DNA from: Herbaspirillum sp. ST 5-3
Lineage (GTDB): Bacteria; Pseudomonadota; Gammaproteobacteria; Burkholderiales; Burkholderiaceae_D
Direction: 5' to 3'
Length of the DNA: 64,000 bases
NCBI RefSeq assembly: GCF_004804275.1
Contig: NZ_STGI01000005.1
Coordinates: 62,001 to 126,000 of the forward strand
Position numbers and translations under genes: made by a program. The notes below the pieces were generated by a model that had not been told where the DNA came from, ran no database searches, and was given only the letters and a program-made list of their open reading frames with translations. Shown here piece after piece: positions 9,501 through 20,030 of this stretch (positions are counted from its first letter, which is position 1; each line of letters begins with the position of its first letter).

Positions 9501-9798
9501 GATTGAGCGTCAGCGTCTCGAAGGAGGCGAACACGACATCGCTGCCCGGCTCGCGCAGTTTCAGGTCGCGGACGTTCACGACCAGCGTGAACGGATTGGC
9601 TTCGACCGCGCCGACCGTGAGCTGGCGATGCAGCTGTTCCGCGGCGATTTTTTCCAGTTTCGATTTGACGATCGCCGGCAGGATGGCAAAGCCGAACAGG
9701 CTGTACAGAAAAAGGGCGGCGCCCGCCGTGATGAGCGAACGGCGAACTGCGCGTTTGCCGAAGAAAGCCGGAAGATGCAGCGATGGGTGCGATGGCAT
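6586..9798 (-). CDS. DUF748 (AsmA-like) envelope protein
   Basis: 1070 residues. One N-terminal membrane segment (about residues 20-42, ITAGAALFLYSLFGFAILPAIV) is followed by a long, mostly beta-rich chain typical of DUF748 proteins, related to AsmA/TamB-type bridges between inner and outer membrane. The C-terminal 170 residues (ALGPGSAAIPPAAEAKLTSLSKAL and GNRRAMAVKTWLHSHGQV) resemble an OmpA-like or SIMPL-like tail. The likely location is the periplasm, anchored in the inner membrane. The precise role (lipid transport or envelope integrity) is inferred from the superfamily. A 1044-residue open frame runs antisense over almost all of it; I treat that as a codon-bias shadow. Confidence 0.85.
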   Translation of the reverse strand: MPSHPSLHLPAFFGKRAVRRSLITAGAALFLYSLFGFAILPAIVKSKLEKIAAEQLHRQLTVGAVEANPFTLVVNVRDLKLREPGSDVVFASFETLTLNLATESVLRLAPVVQQVLLTKPYVHLAREQAHRYNIDDILALIASQPPAPEPARFSVNNIQLQQGRIEFEDKPVKTTHTVSDIQLGVPFISSLPSQVQVFVEPLLSANVNGTPLLVQGKARPFADPRDAVVDFGLHDLDLTRYLEYLPFKPRFKVPGARLDMQLSASFRQPKGAAPTVLLRGGATLKSLRVNTLDGKQVVKLPELTVTLHDTDVFSNRIDLARVLLKGLEADMARERDGQLSLLQLLPASAPSGTSPSGTGKPTPGITLGELEIRDASLRYTDEHASRPKHAGVEKLDLMLRKMAIDTKQRSVSVGEVRSGSAGFLLRQDKAAAPAAPVSESAAKSGQGADKPYAIKVDRIDLQNWTARLEDRSEGQPTVTTLAPLSLSVQGFSTASATPADVNLKAAVNKSGRLDVSGGIVLAPFKADLALKAKEVDLLPLQPYIADRINLRLTRAALSGNGKLTLNVAESGAWKGDFKGDMTLGNLATVDKLNGNDFLRWKSLFAGGIDLRLEPLAVKVDQLALSDFFARVIIDPSGRINLQDIVRDTSGAHKSLTEEAAPAAKPVATARSEARAAGKMPPIMIRKVTLQGGRVRFTDNFIQPHYSATLNNFGGAVTELSSDPGSSAGLDLHGDVNNAPLAVTGRINPLKGDLFLDLKANVRGMELAPLSAYSGRYVGYGIEKGKLSFEAAYRVDKRVLSAENRLILDQLTFGDKVDSPTATKLPVHFAVALLRDRNGVIDVNLPIGGSLDDPQFSVGGVIVKVIVNIITKAVTKPFALIGALFGGGEELSSLALGPGSAAIPPAAEAKLTSLSKALTDRPALKLEIAGRVNPEADRDGLKRASVTRKVRALKMKDLQARGETPEPGSVVVSAGEYPELLTRAYRDEKFPKPRNLVGLPKSLPVEEMEKLMIANAEISDDDLVTLGNRRAMAVKTWLHSHGQVSDDRMFILAPKVGTEGGSASGVDFSLR

Positions 9799-9891
9799 GG
9801 CAGGCGGTGGTAGAAGAAGGAACGCCCTCCGATTTTAACAGTCCGCAGCGCGCCGGGTTTTGATCCCGGGAAAGACGAGTGTGACGGATTT

Positions 9892-10659
9892 TCAATCCGG
9901 ATCGGCGCCGATTACCTGCTTGAGCGACAGTTCGAGCGCATCGGCGATGTCTGCCGCGGCGACATGACGGCCCAATTGCTCGGCGCAGGATGTGGTGCAG
10001 CGGGCCAGGGTCGCGGCATCCTCTTGCGGTCTTCCCATCGCCTCACACAGCGCTGCCCAGTCGGGGTTCTGCAGCAGCAGGCCGGCGACCAGCAGGATGC
10101 CGTTGCGCTTGCGCACCTGCGCGAAGCCGACGATCTTCCGCCCGTCGATCACCACCTCGCCCGGCGAGAGGCCGCCGAAGCAGGCCCATGCGACCGAGGA
10201 AGCGCGATTGTCCTGCTTCCATGCATGCGCCTCGTCAGGCGTGAGAACCTGCGTCGCGATGCCGATCGCGTCGAGCGCCGATGCATACACATCGCCGATC
10301 CACTGATAGCTTTTCGCCGTACTGAGCGTCACCAGCGGATGCGCCGCGGGAAGGACGACGGATGCGCTCAGCATCCAGGGGCCGACGAGCACCGCGCCGC
10401 CACCGGCGTCGCGCGCAATGACGTCAATACCGGCGGATGCGATGGCCGCCTCCGTTTGCATCATGGCATGTTGCGAGCGGCCGAGAACCACCGCAGGCTT
10501 GTCATAACGCCAAAGCCGCGCTTCCGGCGCGCGGACCTCCGTACTGAGCTTGTGCTGGTTCCAGTGCTGCTCTTCTCGATGCTGTTGTGCGTTCTGCATG
10601 GGGATGGTTCGGCTGGTCGGATGTCTGTGCAATGCAGGAAACTCTGCTGCAACCGACAT
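9892..10659 (-). CDS. lipoate-protein ligase A-like protein
   Basis: About 255 residues of the biotin/lipoate ligase fold. Signs are RDAGGGAVLVGP (variant of the RRxSGGGxVxH loop) and the DGRKIVGFAQVRKRNGILL segment with the active-site lysine. Members attach lipoyl or octanoyl groups to carrier domains, but divergent ones like this may have other substrates. It starts eight bases after the groEL paralogue stop, so it is probably the last gene of the nrd-polX-groEL run. ATG 10659 is chosen by coupling to groEL; ATG 10599 is also possible and neither has a good ribosome site. Confidence 0.7.
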   Translation of the reverse strand: MSVAAEFPALHRHPTSRTIPMQNAQQHREEQHWNQHKLSTEVRAPEARLWRYDKPAVVLGRSQHAMMQTEAAIASAGIDVIARDAGGGAVLVGPWMLSASVVLPAAHPLVTLSTAKSYQWIGDVYASALDAIGIATQVLTPDEAHAWKQDNRASSVAWACFGGLSPGEVVIDGRKIVGFAQVRKRNGILLVAGLLLQNPDWAALCEAMGRPQEDAATLARCTTSCAEQLGRHVAAADIADALELSLKQVIGADPD

Positions 10660-10667
10660 TCTAGCGC

Positions 10668-12311
<1,644 letters not shown>

Positions 12312-14066
12312 TCAGGTTGACAACGCGGCGAGCCTGGTCCGGCCCAGCAACTCCATCAGCGCGCCGAGCGGCCGCGTGTTGAGTACATCCTTCTTCTCCA
12401 GCCAGCCGCGCCTTGCCTGCCCGACGCCGAAACGCAGGTCATCGAAATCGAACACGCTGTGCGCGTCCGAACCGATGCTCACGAGCACGCCCTCGCGCTT
12501 GGCTGCGAGGCAATAGGTGTCGGTCATGTCGAGGCGTTCCGGCTGCGCGTTCAGTTCCAGGAAACAGCCGCGCTCCTTTGCATGACGAATGATGCGCAGC
12601 ATGTCGACCTCGTACGCGTCGCGCTCGAAGATCATGCGCCCGGTCGGATGCGCCAGCAGCGTGAAGCAGGGATGATCCATCGCGCGCAGGATGCGCTCGG
12701 TCTGCCGCTCGCGCGGCAGCGTGAACTTGCTGTGCACGGCGCCGATGACGATATCCAGTCGCGCCAACATGGCGTCGGGCATGTCGAGTGTGCCGTCTTC
12801 GTTGATGTCGACTTCTATCCCCTTCAGCAGCCTGATCCCCGACAGCTCCTCGTTGAGGCGATCGATCTCGTCGATCTGTTTCGCCAGGGCGCCGCTGTCG
12901 AGGCCATGCGCAACCCGCAGCTTCTGCGAATGGTCGGTGATGGCGAGATAGGCAAAGCCGCGCCGCTGCGCCTCCAATGCCATCTCGCGCAGACTGTTCT
13001 TGCCGTCCGATGCCCTGGTGTGTGCATGCAGGTCACCTTTCAGGTCGGTCAGGCCGACCAGCTTCGGCAAATGCCCGGCCTGCGCTGCTTCGATCTCGCC
13101 GCGGTTCTCGCGCAGTTCCGGCTCGATGTACGGCAGGCCCACGGCCTTGAAAACCGACGCTTCCGTTTCGCCGGCGATGCGGCGCTCGTTCGAGAAGAGG
13201 CCGTATTCGTTCAGCTTCCATCCATGCGCCTGCGCCAGTCGTCGCACCGCAATGTTGTGCGCCTTGGAACCGGTGAAGTAATGCAGCGCCGCACCGAAGC
13301 TGGAGTCGGCAACGACACGCGCATCGACCTGGATGCCTTGCCGCAGCAACACGCTGGCGCGCGTCGTGCCATGCGACTGAACTTGCGCAACGTCGCCAAA
13401 CTCGACGAATCGCTGCAGCAGGCGGATCGGCCGCGCGGAGCTCATCACGATGTCGAGGTCGCCGACGGTTTCCTGCCTGCGCCGATAACTTCCGGCGATC
13501 TCGATCTGCCTGGCGTCCTCGCCTGCGCGCAGGTAGGCGACCAGGGCTTCCGCGATCTGGGCCGCCATGTCGATGCGGAAGCGCCTGGCCTTGGACAGTT
13601 TTGCCTGCACCGATTCGAGGATGCGTTGCTCGGCGCGCTTGCCGAATCCGGGGATGGTGCTGATCTCGCCGGCGCGTGCCGCCCGCGCGAGCTGGTCCAG
13701 TGTCTGGATGTTGCGCTCGTCGTACAGCGTCTTCACGCGTTTCGGCCCGAGACCGGGAACGGAGAGCAATTCATGGATTGCCGGCGGCAATTCCTGGCGC
13801 AGTTGTTCTCGCAAGGCGCAGGTGCCGGTGGCGACGATTTCGATGATCTTTCCGGCCAGGTCGGGGCCGATGCCCGGCAACTCCTTCAGGTCGCGGTTTT
13901 CTTCCACCATGGTCTGCACGCTCGGCGCGAGCGTGCTCAGCATGCGCGCCGCGTTGCGATAGGCGCGAATGCGGAACGGATTGTTGCCCTCGATTTCCAG
14001 CAGGTCGGCGATCTGCTGGAAGACGGCGGCGACGTCCGCGTTATGGACAAGAACCCGCTGTTCCAT
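12312..14066 (-). CDS. polX: PolX-type DNA polymerase/3'-5' exonuclease with PHP domain
   Basis: 584 residues. The N-terminal family X polymerase has two helix-hairpin-helix motifs (ELPGIGPDLAGKI, SVPGLGPKRV), a third at TIPGFGKRAE, and the nucleotidyltransferase GSYRRRQETVGDLDIVMS. The C-terminal PHP domain starts near residue 340 with DLHAHTRASDG, followed by ITDHS, GIEVDIN, HPTGR and GSDAHS metal-binding motifs. Such proteins fill and process gaps in DNA repair. It begins three bases after the ribonucleotide reductase stop, so the two are surely cotranscribed: dNTP supply together with repair synthesis. Confidence 0.92.
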   Translation of the reverse strand: MEQRVLVHNADVAAVFQQIADLLEIEGNNPFRIRAYRNAARMLSTLAPSVQTMVEENRDLKELPGIGPDLAGKIIEIVATGTCALREQLRQELPPAIHELLSVPGLGPKRVKTLYDERNIQTLDQLARAARAGEISTIPGFGKRAEQRILESVQAKLSKARRFRIDMAAQIAEALVAYLRAGEDARQIEIAGSYRRRQETVGDLDIVMSSARPIRLLQRFVEFGDVAQVQSHGTTRASVLLRQGIQVDARVVADSSFGAALHYFTGSKAHNIAVRRLAQAHGWKLNEYGLFSNERRIAGETEASVFKAVGLPYIEPELRENRGEIEAAQAGHLPKLVGLTDLKGDLHAHTRASDGKNSLREMALEAQRRGFAYLAITDHSQKLRVAHGLDSGALAKQIDEIDRLNEELSGIRLLKGIEVDINEDGTLDMPDAMLARLDIVIGAVHSKFTLPRERQTERILRAMDHPCFTLLAHPTGRMIFERDAYEVDMLRIIRHAKERGCFLELNAQPERLDMTDTYCLAAKREGVLVSIGSDAHSVFDFDDLRFGVGQARRGWLEKKDVLNTRPLGALMELLGRTRLAALST

Positions 14067-14069
14067 GGT

Positions 14070-15881
14070 TCATGGGCAGGATTTGTCGTTTGTCATCGTG
14101 AGCCCCTGCGTTGACAATACGCCGGCTTTTCCCGCTTGAGGACGGAACATGGTGCAACCCTTCAGGCCCAGCTGATACGCCTGTCCGAACAGGCCCATGC
14201 AGGCATCGAGATCCGCATCGGGGGGCAGATTGATCGTCTTGGAAATCGACTGGTCGACATAGCTCTGCAGTGCAGCCTGCATCCTGAGCTGGTCGTTCAT
14301 ATCGATGTCGCGCGATTCGATAAAGGACTCCGGCAGACGCGCATTCTCACCATGCAGCTTGCGATACAGCATCCATGCGTAGTCACGCACCGGCACCGAG
14401 CTAGTCGTGCCGTCTGCCTGCCTCACATTGCGGTGATAATGCATTGCATAAATCGGCTCGACGCCGCTGGACACATTGTTGGCCAGCAGGCTGATCGATC
14501 CCGCCGGCGCAATCGCGGTGAGATGACTGTTGCGTATGCCCTTGTGGCGAATCACCTCCACCATGTCGCGCGGCAGCGATCGCACAAAGGCGCCCTCGAT
14601 GTATTTCTGCGGATTGCATTCGGGAAAAGCGCCGCGTTCCTGCGCCAGGTCGATCGATGTCCGATAGGCCGCGTGGCAAATCGTCTGCATGACAGTGCGC
14701 GCAACATCCAGTGATGCGCTGGAGCCGTAACGCACGCCAAGCATGGCGAGCGCATCGGCCAGCCCGGTGATGCCCAGCCCGATGCGGCGCGAGGCGTGCG
14801 CCACCTTTTCCTGCGCCTTGAGCGGGAAAGTCGACACTTCATACACATTGTCCAGCATGCGCGTCGCGATCGCGGCAGTGGCGGCGATGCCCTGCAGGTC
14901 GAGGCGCGGTTGCGAACCGAATGGATCGTTCACGAACTGCGTCAGGTTGATGGAGCCGAGATTGCACGCGCCATGCGGCGGCAGCGGCACTTCGCCGCAA
15001 GGATTGGTCGCGCTGATGGTTTCAGCGTAGTAGAGATTGTTCTCGCTCTCCACGCGATCGATGAAGATCACGCCGGGATCGCCGCATTCGAACGCAGCCT
15101 TCTGCAGACGTTCCCACAAGGCACGCGCCGACACGGTGCGCAGGACGATGCATTGCTCGGTCTCGAATGACCCCGACCATTTCCGTTCACATACCATTGC
15201 GCCGGCGGGTACGGCCCTGCCCGCAAGCGGAAACACCAGTTGCCACGGCTCATCCTGCTCCACCGCGCGCATGAATGCGTCGCTGATCAGCACCGACAGA
15301 TTGAAGTGCTGCAGGGAATGCAGATCGCGCTTGGCATCGATGAAGCGTTCGATATCCGGATGGTCGCAGCGCAAGGTCGCCATCATCGCGCCGCGCCGGC
15401 TTCCGGTCGACACCAGCGTGGCGCATGCCTGGTCCCAGACCTGCATGAAGGACACCGGTCCGGACGCAATGTTGCCCGATCCCGCTGCCTGCATGCCGGC
15501 CGGCCGCAGCGTGGAGAAATCACAGCCGACGCCGCCACCAGCCTGTATGGTGAGCATGGTTTCCGCCAGCGACGAAAAGATACCGTCGATGGAATCATGC
15601 AAGGAGCCCATCACGAAGCAGTTGAACAGCGTAACGCGCCGCCCGCTGCCTGCGCCTGCGAGGATGCGGCCTCCCGGCAGGAAGCGGAAATGCGACAGTG
15701 CGGCTTCGAAACGCGCGCGCCATTCGTCGCGATGATGTGTCTCCGGGCTGGACAAGGCCAGCGCGACGCGCGACCAGGTCTGGGTGATGTCAGGCTCGCT
15801 GGCATGGCCGTCTTCGACCAGGCGATATTTGTTGCGCCATACCTGCGCCGCAATCGGTTCGGAAAACATGGTGATGGGCAT
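14070..15881 (-). CDS. nrdJ: adenosylcobalamin-dependent (class II) ribonucleotide reductase
   Basis: 603 residues. NCFVMG carries one active-site cysteine, NPCGEVPLPPHGACNLGS gives the NPCGE loop with the central cysteine, and TGSRRGAMMATL and GGGVGCDFS are typical of NrdJ-type enzymes. It reduces ribonucleotides with a B12 radical, so it works with or without oxygen. Start 15881 is set by GGAGG six bases upstream; an in-frame TTG at 15929 is less likely. It leads the run nrdJ-polX-groEL-lplA. An FNR-like half-palindrome lies 90 bases upstream, in line with use under low oxygen. Confidence 0.9.
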   Translation of the reverse strand: MPITMFSEPIAAQVWRNKYRLVEDGHASEPDITQTWSRVALALSSPETHHRDEWRARFEAALSHFRFLPGGRILAGAGSGRRVTLFNCFVMGSLHDSIDGIFSSLAETMLTIQAGGGVGCDFSTLRPAGMQAAGSGNIASGPVSFMQVWDQACATLVSTGSRRGAMMATLRCDHPDIERFIDAKRDLHSLQHFNLSVLISDAFMRAVEQDEPWQLVFPLAGRAVPAGAMVCERKWSGSFETEQCIVLRTVSARALWERLQKAAFECGDPGVIFIDRVESENNLYYAETISATNPCGEVPLPPHGACNLGSINLTQFVNDPFGSQPRLDLQGIAATAAIATRMLDNVYEVSTFPLKAQEKVAHASRRIGLGITGLADALAMLGVRYGSSASLDVARTVMQTICHAAYRTSIDLAQERGAFPECNPQKYIEGAFVRSLPRDMVEVIRHKGIRNSHLTAIAPAGSISLLANNVSSGVEPIYAMHYHRNVRQADGTTSSVPVRDYAWMLYRKLHGENARLPESFIESRDIDMNDQLRMQAALQSYVDQSISKTINLPPDADLDACMGLFGQAYQLGLKGCTMFRPQAGKAGVLSTQGLTMTNDKSCP

Positions 15882-15970
15882 GATGACCTCCACATGTGTG
15901 TGAGCGACGGGGATGAGATTCTCGACCAAAGTACTTGTTACAGCTTAGGTGCGCAACAGCCCGTATAAAA

Positions 15971-15984
15971 GTGATCTATCTCAA
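15971..15984. promoter_or_regulatory. FNR/Anr-like site upstream of nrdJ
   Basis: GTGA-TCTATC-TCAA, seven of eight core bases to TTGA-N6-TCAA. It lies between nrdJ (minus) and a plus-strand lipoprotein gene. It is the weakest of the sites listed; support comes from the functional fit and from similar sites in the other divergent promoters nearby. Confidence 0.4.
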
Positions 15985-16167
15985 GGTTTTCGGAATTGGC
16001 GCATGCATCGCTTCGCCCTCTCGCCCTGCACCGGCAGCGCATGCCGACGAAGTTGCCCGCGACAAAGAATGGGGATGCACGAACACGTCTCCCTTAATGA
16101 GGGTCAACACGACATGGTCAATGGCGCCTATGCTGGATACGATATCCCTGACTGGAGGATTGCTCTC

Positions 16168-16629
16168 ATGCATGCCAAACTCACCGGCATCACCATCCTG
16201 TGCTGCACCGTCGCGTTCGCCGGCTGCGCCGTGCCTCCGACCCAGGAGCAAAGCGGCATGGTCATCGGCGGCGTGCTGGGCGGTGCGCTCGGCTCGCAGG
16301 TCGGTGGCGGTCATGGCCGAACAGCGGCGACCGTGGTCGGCACGCTGCTGGGTGCCACCGTGGGCGGTTCGGTCGGCCGCTCGATGGATGACACGGATCG
16401 CCTCAAGGTCGCCCACTCGCTCGAAAGCGTGCGCACCGGTGTGACCTCGCACTGGCGCAATCCGGATACCGGCAATGAATATGCAGTGAAGCCGACACGC
16501 ACGTATGAAAGCGCCGGCACGCCCTGCCGCGAATACACGGTCGACGGCCGGGTCGGCGGGAAAAAAGAGACGATCTACGGCACCGCCTGCCGCCAGCCCG
16601 ACGGGAGCTGGCGAGCGGTCAATCAATAA
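16168..16629 (+). CDS. glycine-zipper 2TM-domain lipoprotein
   Basis: 153 residues. The lipoprotein signal peptide ends in the lipobox AFAGC (Cys20). A glycine-zipper stretch follows (GMVIGGVLGGALGSQVGG ... VGTLLGATVGGSVG, about residues 30-73), as in the SlyB/OsmB/Rick_17kDa group. The C-terminal half is a small globular part with paired cysteines (TPCREYTVD, YGTACRQPDGSW). It should be anchored in the outer membrane and affect envelope integrity under stress. GGAGG nine bases before ATG 16168 fixes the start. Confidence 0.85.
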   Translation: MHAKLTGITILCCTVAFAGCAVPPTQEQSGMVIGGVLGGALGSQVGGGHGRTAATVVGTLLGATVGGSVGRSMDDTDRLKVAHSLESVRTGVTSHWRNPDTGNEYAVKPTRTYESAGTPCREYTVDGRVGGKKETIYGTACRQPDGSWRAVNQ

Positions 16630-16644
16630 CACCACTGGATTGAA

Positions 16645-16742
16645 CAGGCAGTTGAAAAACGTGGCGAGCGGGCCGAGTTTGGGTGTGCAGAACGCAGTAG
16701 CGCCCCAAATCGACCCGTACAGTCGTTTTTCGACAGCCTTCT
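16645..16742. repeat. dispersed inverted repeat, copy 1 (GTTGAAAAACGTGGCGAGCGG type)
   Basis: Left end AGTTGAAAAACGTGGCGAGC and right end GTTTTTCGACAGCC are imperfect inverted complements. The left 30 bases are nearly identical to those of a second copy at 22677-22800. It lies between convergent genes and reaches into the stop codon of the BCAM0308-type gene. Confidence 0.7.
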
Positions 16743-17244
16743 AGTGCCGCCAGCGGACGCGGAGCAAGTATTCGTCCTCGTTGTACTGATATTCAAGTTC
16801 GCCCTTGTACGCATGATGCAAGGCGTCACCGATCCCGCGCGCGAGATGGATGTCCGTGGTCGTGATCATGAGCTGATTGTCCTGATCTTCGATGGCGATG
16901 ATTCTCTGCAGCGGGTGGTCCGCCTTTTCGCGCGCCTCCAGATTGCGGGCCAGGCTGATCAATTCCTCGCGGTGCGCCTGTGCAAACTGCCCCTCGATGG
17001 ATACATAGCCGGCAGGCAGTTTGTCGTGGATGCGGTGGCAGGCGGGGCATGTGGCCTGATGCGCGTTCGCCGGGGCGGCACTCCATTGCCAGCGGCCTTC
17101 GTGATACACCGCGCCGCAGTCCGCGCACACCGTCGGCTCCGCTAGTTTTTCCCGGTCCTGATAGGGATCCTTGATCTGGCCATCGAACATCTCAAGATGC
17201 CGTCCGGGTCGAAACGTGGATCCAGGTGGCTGTACCGATTTCAT
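16741..17244 (-). CDS. BCAM0308-family protein with two CxxC motifs
   Basis: 167 residues. Two CxxC pairs (CADC near residue 40 and CPAC near 66) suggest a zinc ribbon. The C-terminal half (HPLQRIIAIEDQDNQLMITTTDIHLARGIGDALHHAYKGELEYQY) reads like a small alpha/beta domain, as in nuclear-export/NMD3-like folds. Function is unknown; homologues recur in betaproteobacterial stress islands beside usp, groEL and ftsH paralogues. ATG 17244 is preferred over GTG 17247 because AGGAG lies seven bases upstream. Confidence 0.7.
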   Translation of the reverse strand: MKSVQPPGSTFRPGRHLEMFDGQIKDPYQDREKLAEPTVCADCGAVYHEGRWQWSAAPANAHQATCPACHRIHDKLPAGYVSIEGQFAQAHREELISLARNLEAREKADHPLQRIIAIEDQDNQLMITTTDIHLARGIGDALHHAYKGELEYQYNEDEYLLRVRWRH

Positions 17245-17550
17245 CACATTTCTCCTTTCAAGCGCAGCGCAGAAGACGGGGCCGTCCCGACTTCGGGCTG
17301 TCGCACATTATCCAAGGCGTCAGACAGTGGAATTTGCCGCGGCGTCGGGTGCGACGCCGGCAGCTCCACTTTCACTCTATATCTTTTTACGATCTGCGAA
17401 CGCTGAAAAATCAAATCAAAGCGCGTTGTCGCGTCGCAACGCGGCACGACATCGCTGTTTTTCACATGGCATGTGCCACCGCAAACATTTTCAAGGGTAT
17501 ACAATCAAAGCGAGGACGCTTCACATCTACCGAGGGAGAAACCAGCCATC
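17245..17550. other. divergent promoter region, about 305 bases
   Basis: Between the minus-strand BCAM0308-type gene and the plus-strand DUF4404 gene. It is more AT-rich from about 17380 to 17510 than its surroundings, and contains a small palindrome GGCGTCG-GGT-GCGACGCC. I found neither a clear FNR-type palindrome nor a gene here. Confidence 0.4.
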
Positions 17551-17877
17551 ATGACAACTCCGGAAAACCAGCGCCCCGGCGCCACCAGCGCCGAACACCA
17601 GGAATTCAGCCTGGAGCGCATCAGCCGCCTCATAGCCGACCTTGAGCAGGAACTGGCCAAGGCTCCCATGGAAACCCCGCATGTGCAGGATCTGCGGGAA
17701 GAAATCGACACGCTCAAGCAAGTACTTGCGTCACCCGGCGAAGCGGAAGACCGGGTCGGTGAAAGCCTGCATGCCGTGCGTGACGCGCTGCAGAACGTCA
17801 CGGCCAGAATCGAGGGAGAAGTGCTGAAGGACAGCCCCTACATCGCCGAAATCGGACGGATACTGGGCATGGTGTAA
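17551..17877 (+). CDS. DUF4404 family protein
   Basis: 108 residues, largely helical, with heptad-like leucine spacing (LERISRLIADLEQELA, LREEIDTLKQVLA, VGESLHAVRDALQNVTARIEGE). No signal peptide or membrane segment. It matches the small DUF4404 family of unknown role. ATG 17551 follows a GAGGGAGA stretch, slightly distant. It faces the ftsH paralogue, whose stop is 76 bases downstream on the other strand. Confidence 0.75.
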   Translation: MTTPENQRPGATSAEHQEFSLERISRLIADLEQELAKAPMETPHVQDLREEIDTLKQVLASPGEAEDRVGESLHAVRDALQNVTARIEGEVLKDSPYIAEIGRILGMV

Positions 17878-17952
17878 ACCGCTTTGCTTTCCGGGAAGGA
17901 TGATTTCTGTCCGGCATACCCTTTGTTGCAGATGCGGACCACGCGCAATGCG

Positions 17953-19842
17953 TCATCCGCCCTCGACAGAATCATTTTTCTCCGGCGTTCCCGCGATCAA
18001 CTTGCTCAACTCTTCGCGATCGAGCGTTTCCTTTTCCAGCAATGCACGCGCCACCGTATCGAGCAGATTGCGATGCTGCGTCAGCGTGCCCTTCACCCGC
18101 ATGTGCGCATCGTCGATCAGCCGGGCGATTTCCGCATCGATGATCTGGGCGGTATTTTCGCTGTAGGCTTTCTTTTCCTGCAAGGACGAAGGATACAGAA
18201 ATGGCGCACGCGCTTCCTCGAAGGCCGCCAGCCCCAGCCTCTCGCTCATGCCGTACTGCGTCACCATGTGGCGCGCCATGTCGGTCGCCATCTGCAAGTC
18301 GTTCTGCGCACCGGTGGACACGTCGCCAAACGCCAGTTCCTCCGCCACGCGCCCGCCGAGGAAAACATCGAGCCGGTCCAGCAATTCCGCTTTCTTGAGC
18401 AGGTAGCGGTCTTCGGTCGGAAGCTGCTGGGTGTAGCCGAGCGCCGCGATGCCGCGCGGGATGATCGAAATCTTGTTCACATGATCCGCGTTGGGCCGCA
18501 ATTCCGCGATCAGCGCATGACCGGCTTCGTGATAGGCGACTGTTTCCTTTTCCTTCGGGTTCATCACGCGAGTCTTCTTTTGCAGGCCCGCGACGATGCG
18601 GTCGATGGCTTCGTCGATGTCGTCCATGCCAACCTTTTCCTTGCCGTTGCGCGCCGCCAGCAGGGCAGCCTCATTGATCAGGTTGGCGAGGTCGGCGCCG
18701 GCGAATCCGGCGGTGCGCGCAGCCACCAACGAGAGATCGACGTCGGGCGACAACACGATGTGCTTGGCATGCACGGCCAGAATCTTTTCGCGTCCCTTGA
18801 GGTCGGGCCGGTCGAGCGCGATATGCCGGTCGAAGCGGCCCGGGCGCAGCAAGGCGGGATCGAGGATTTCCGGGCGGTTGGTGGCGGCCAGGATAATCAC
18901 GCCCTTGTTGGTATCGAAGCCGTCCATTTCCACCAGCAACTGGTTCAGCGTCTGCTCCTGCTCGCTGTTGGCACCGCCCACCACGCTCATGCCGCGCGCC
19001 TTGCCCAGCGCATCGAGCTCATCGATGAAGATGATGCAGGGCGCCTTTTCCTCCGCCTGCGAAAACAGGTCGCGCACGCGCGCCGCGCCCACGCCGACGA
19101 ACATCTCGACGAACTCCGAACCGCTGATCGAAAAGAAGGGCACGCCCGCTTCCCCCGCGAGCGCCTTGGCGAGCAGGGTCTTGCCGGTGCCGGGCGCACC
19201 CACGATCAGCACGCCCTTGGGTATCTTTCCGCCCAGCCTGCGGTAGCGCTCCGGATTCTTCAGGAATTCGACGATTTCCATCAGTTCGTCCTTGGCCTCG
19301 TCGATGCCGGCCACGTCGTCGAAGGTCACGCCGGTCTTGTTGGCGACATAGACACGTGCCTTGCTCTTGCCGATGTCGAACACGGACGACATGCCGGTTC
19401 GCTTGGCAAGGCCGCCCCACAGCCAGAAGATCAGGCCCAGAGGAATGATCCATGACAGCAAGGTGTTGAACCATTCACTCTTTTGCTGGCCGGTGAAGCG
19501 CACGCCTTGTTCCTGCATTTCCTCCACCAGTTGCGGATCAGCGACGCGCACCGTGATGAAGTTGCAGCCGCGATCACCCTTGCATTTCAACTGCGATCGG
19601 GTTTGCTCGGGCAGGATCTGGTCCAGTCCGTCGGCCTTGAGCGTGCCGGTGATCACGTCGTCGGCAACGTTTGCTTCGCTCACTTTCCCCGCATTCAGCA
19701 GATTTTTGAAATCACTGTAAGCGAGCTGTGTGCGTTCCGTCTGAAAGAGGGTTTGCATCAGGAGGAAAACGAGCGGCAAGAGCAGCAGATACCAGAGCGG
19801 TATGCGAATGTTCCTGGTGACATCGTTGCTCGGTTCTTGCAT
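17953..19842 (-). CDS. ftsH: FtsH-type ATP-dependent zinc metalloprotease (paralogue)
   Basis: 629 residues. N-terminal membrane segment ([20 protein letters not shown]), a periplasmic loop with a CKGDRGC cysteine pair, and a second segment ([16 protein letters not shown]). Then AAA+ with Walker A GAPGTGKT, Walker [10 protein letters not shown] and the second region of homology [20 protein letters not shown], and the protease with HEAGH. It degrades misfolded membrane and cytosolic proteins. The surroundings are not those of housekeeping ftsH (no rrmJ or folP), so this is probably a second, stress-linked copy. A perfect FNR-like palindrome lies 68 bases upstream. Start 19842 has GGAAGAG upstream. 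Confidence 0.9.
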   Translation of the reverse strand: MQEPSNDVTRNIRIPLWYLLLLPLVFLLMQTLFQTERTQLAYSDFKNLLNAGKVSEANVADDVITGTLKADGLDQILPEQTRSQLKCKGDRGCNFITVRVADPQLVEEMQEQGVRFTGQQKSEWFNTLLSWIIPLGLIFWLWGGLAKRTGMSSVFDIGKSKARVYVANKTGVTFDDVAGIDEAKDELMEIVEFLKNPERYRRLGGKIPKGVLIVGAPGTGKTLLAKALAGEAGVPFFSISGSEFVEMFVGVGAARVRDLFSQAEEKAPCIIFIDELDALGKARGMSVVGGANSEQEQTLNQLLVEMDGFDTNKGVIILAATNRPEILDPALLRPGRFDRHIALDRPDLKGREKILAVHAKHIVLSPDVDLSLVAARTAGFAGADLANLINEAALLAARNGKEKVGMDDIDEAIDRIVAGLQKKTRVMNPKEKETVAYHEAGHALIAELRPNADHVNKISIIPRGIAALGYTQQLPTEDRYLLKKAELLDRLDVFLGGRVAEELAFGDVSTGAQNDLQMATDMARHMVTQYGMSERLGLAAFEEARAPFLYPSSLQEKKAYSENTAQIIDAEIARLIDDAHMRVKGTLTQHRNLLDTVARALLEKETLDREELSKLIAGTPEKNDSVEGG

Positions 19843-19909
19843 GGTGGCTCTTCCCTGTCCGGCGAGGCTCGCTTGCATTCAACTTACACCGTGCCACGCG
19901 GCTTCGCCT

Positions 19910-19923
19910 TTGACCAAAGTCAA
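19910..19923. promoter_or_regulatory. perfect FNR/Anr-like palindrome between ftsH and the PEBP operon
   Basis: TTGACCAAAGTCAA matches the TTGA-N6-TCAA core exactly and is symmetrical over five bases each side. It lies 68 bases before ftsH and 107 bases before the PEBP gene, so one site could serve both directions. Confidence 0.6.
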
Positions 19924-20030
19924 GAAATTCCGGTCTCGCGCAGGTCGGCGGTATGCCGGGAAAACACGCACGATTAGAATGAATCGGATACTGTCTGCAG
20001 CGTGCATATCATCGCGATGGAGGGCAAGCA

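Noticed and set aside
6679-9813. 1044-codon plus-strand open frame
   Set aside because: It mirrors the DUF748 gene almost exactly; long antisense frames are expected from GC-rich codon bias. The translation is low-complexity with no domain.
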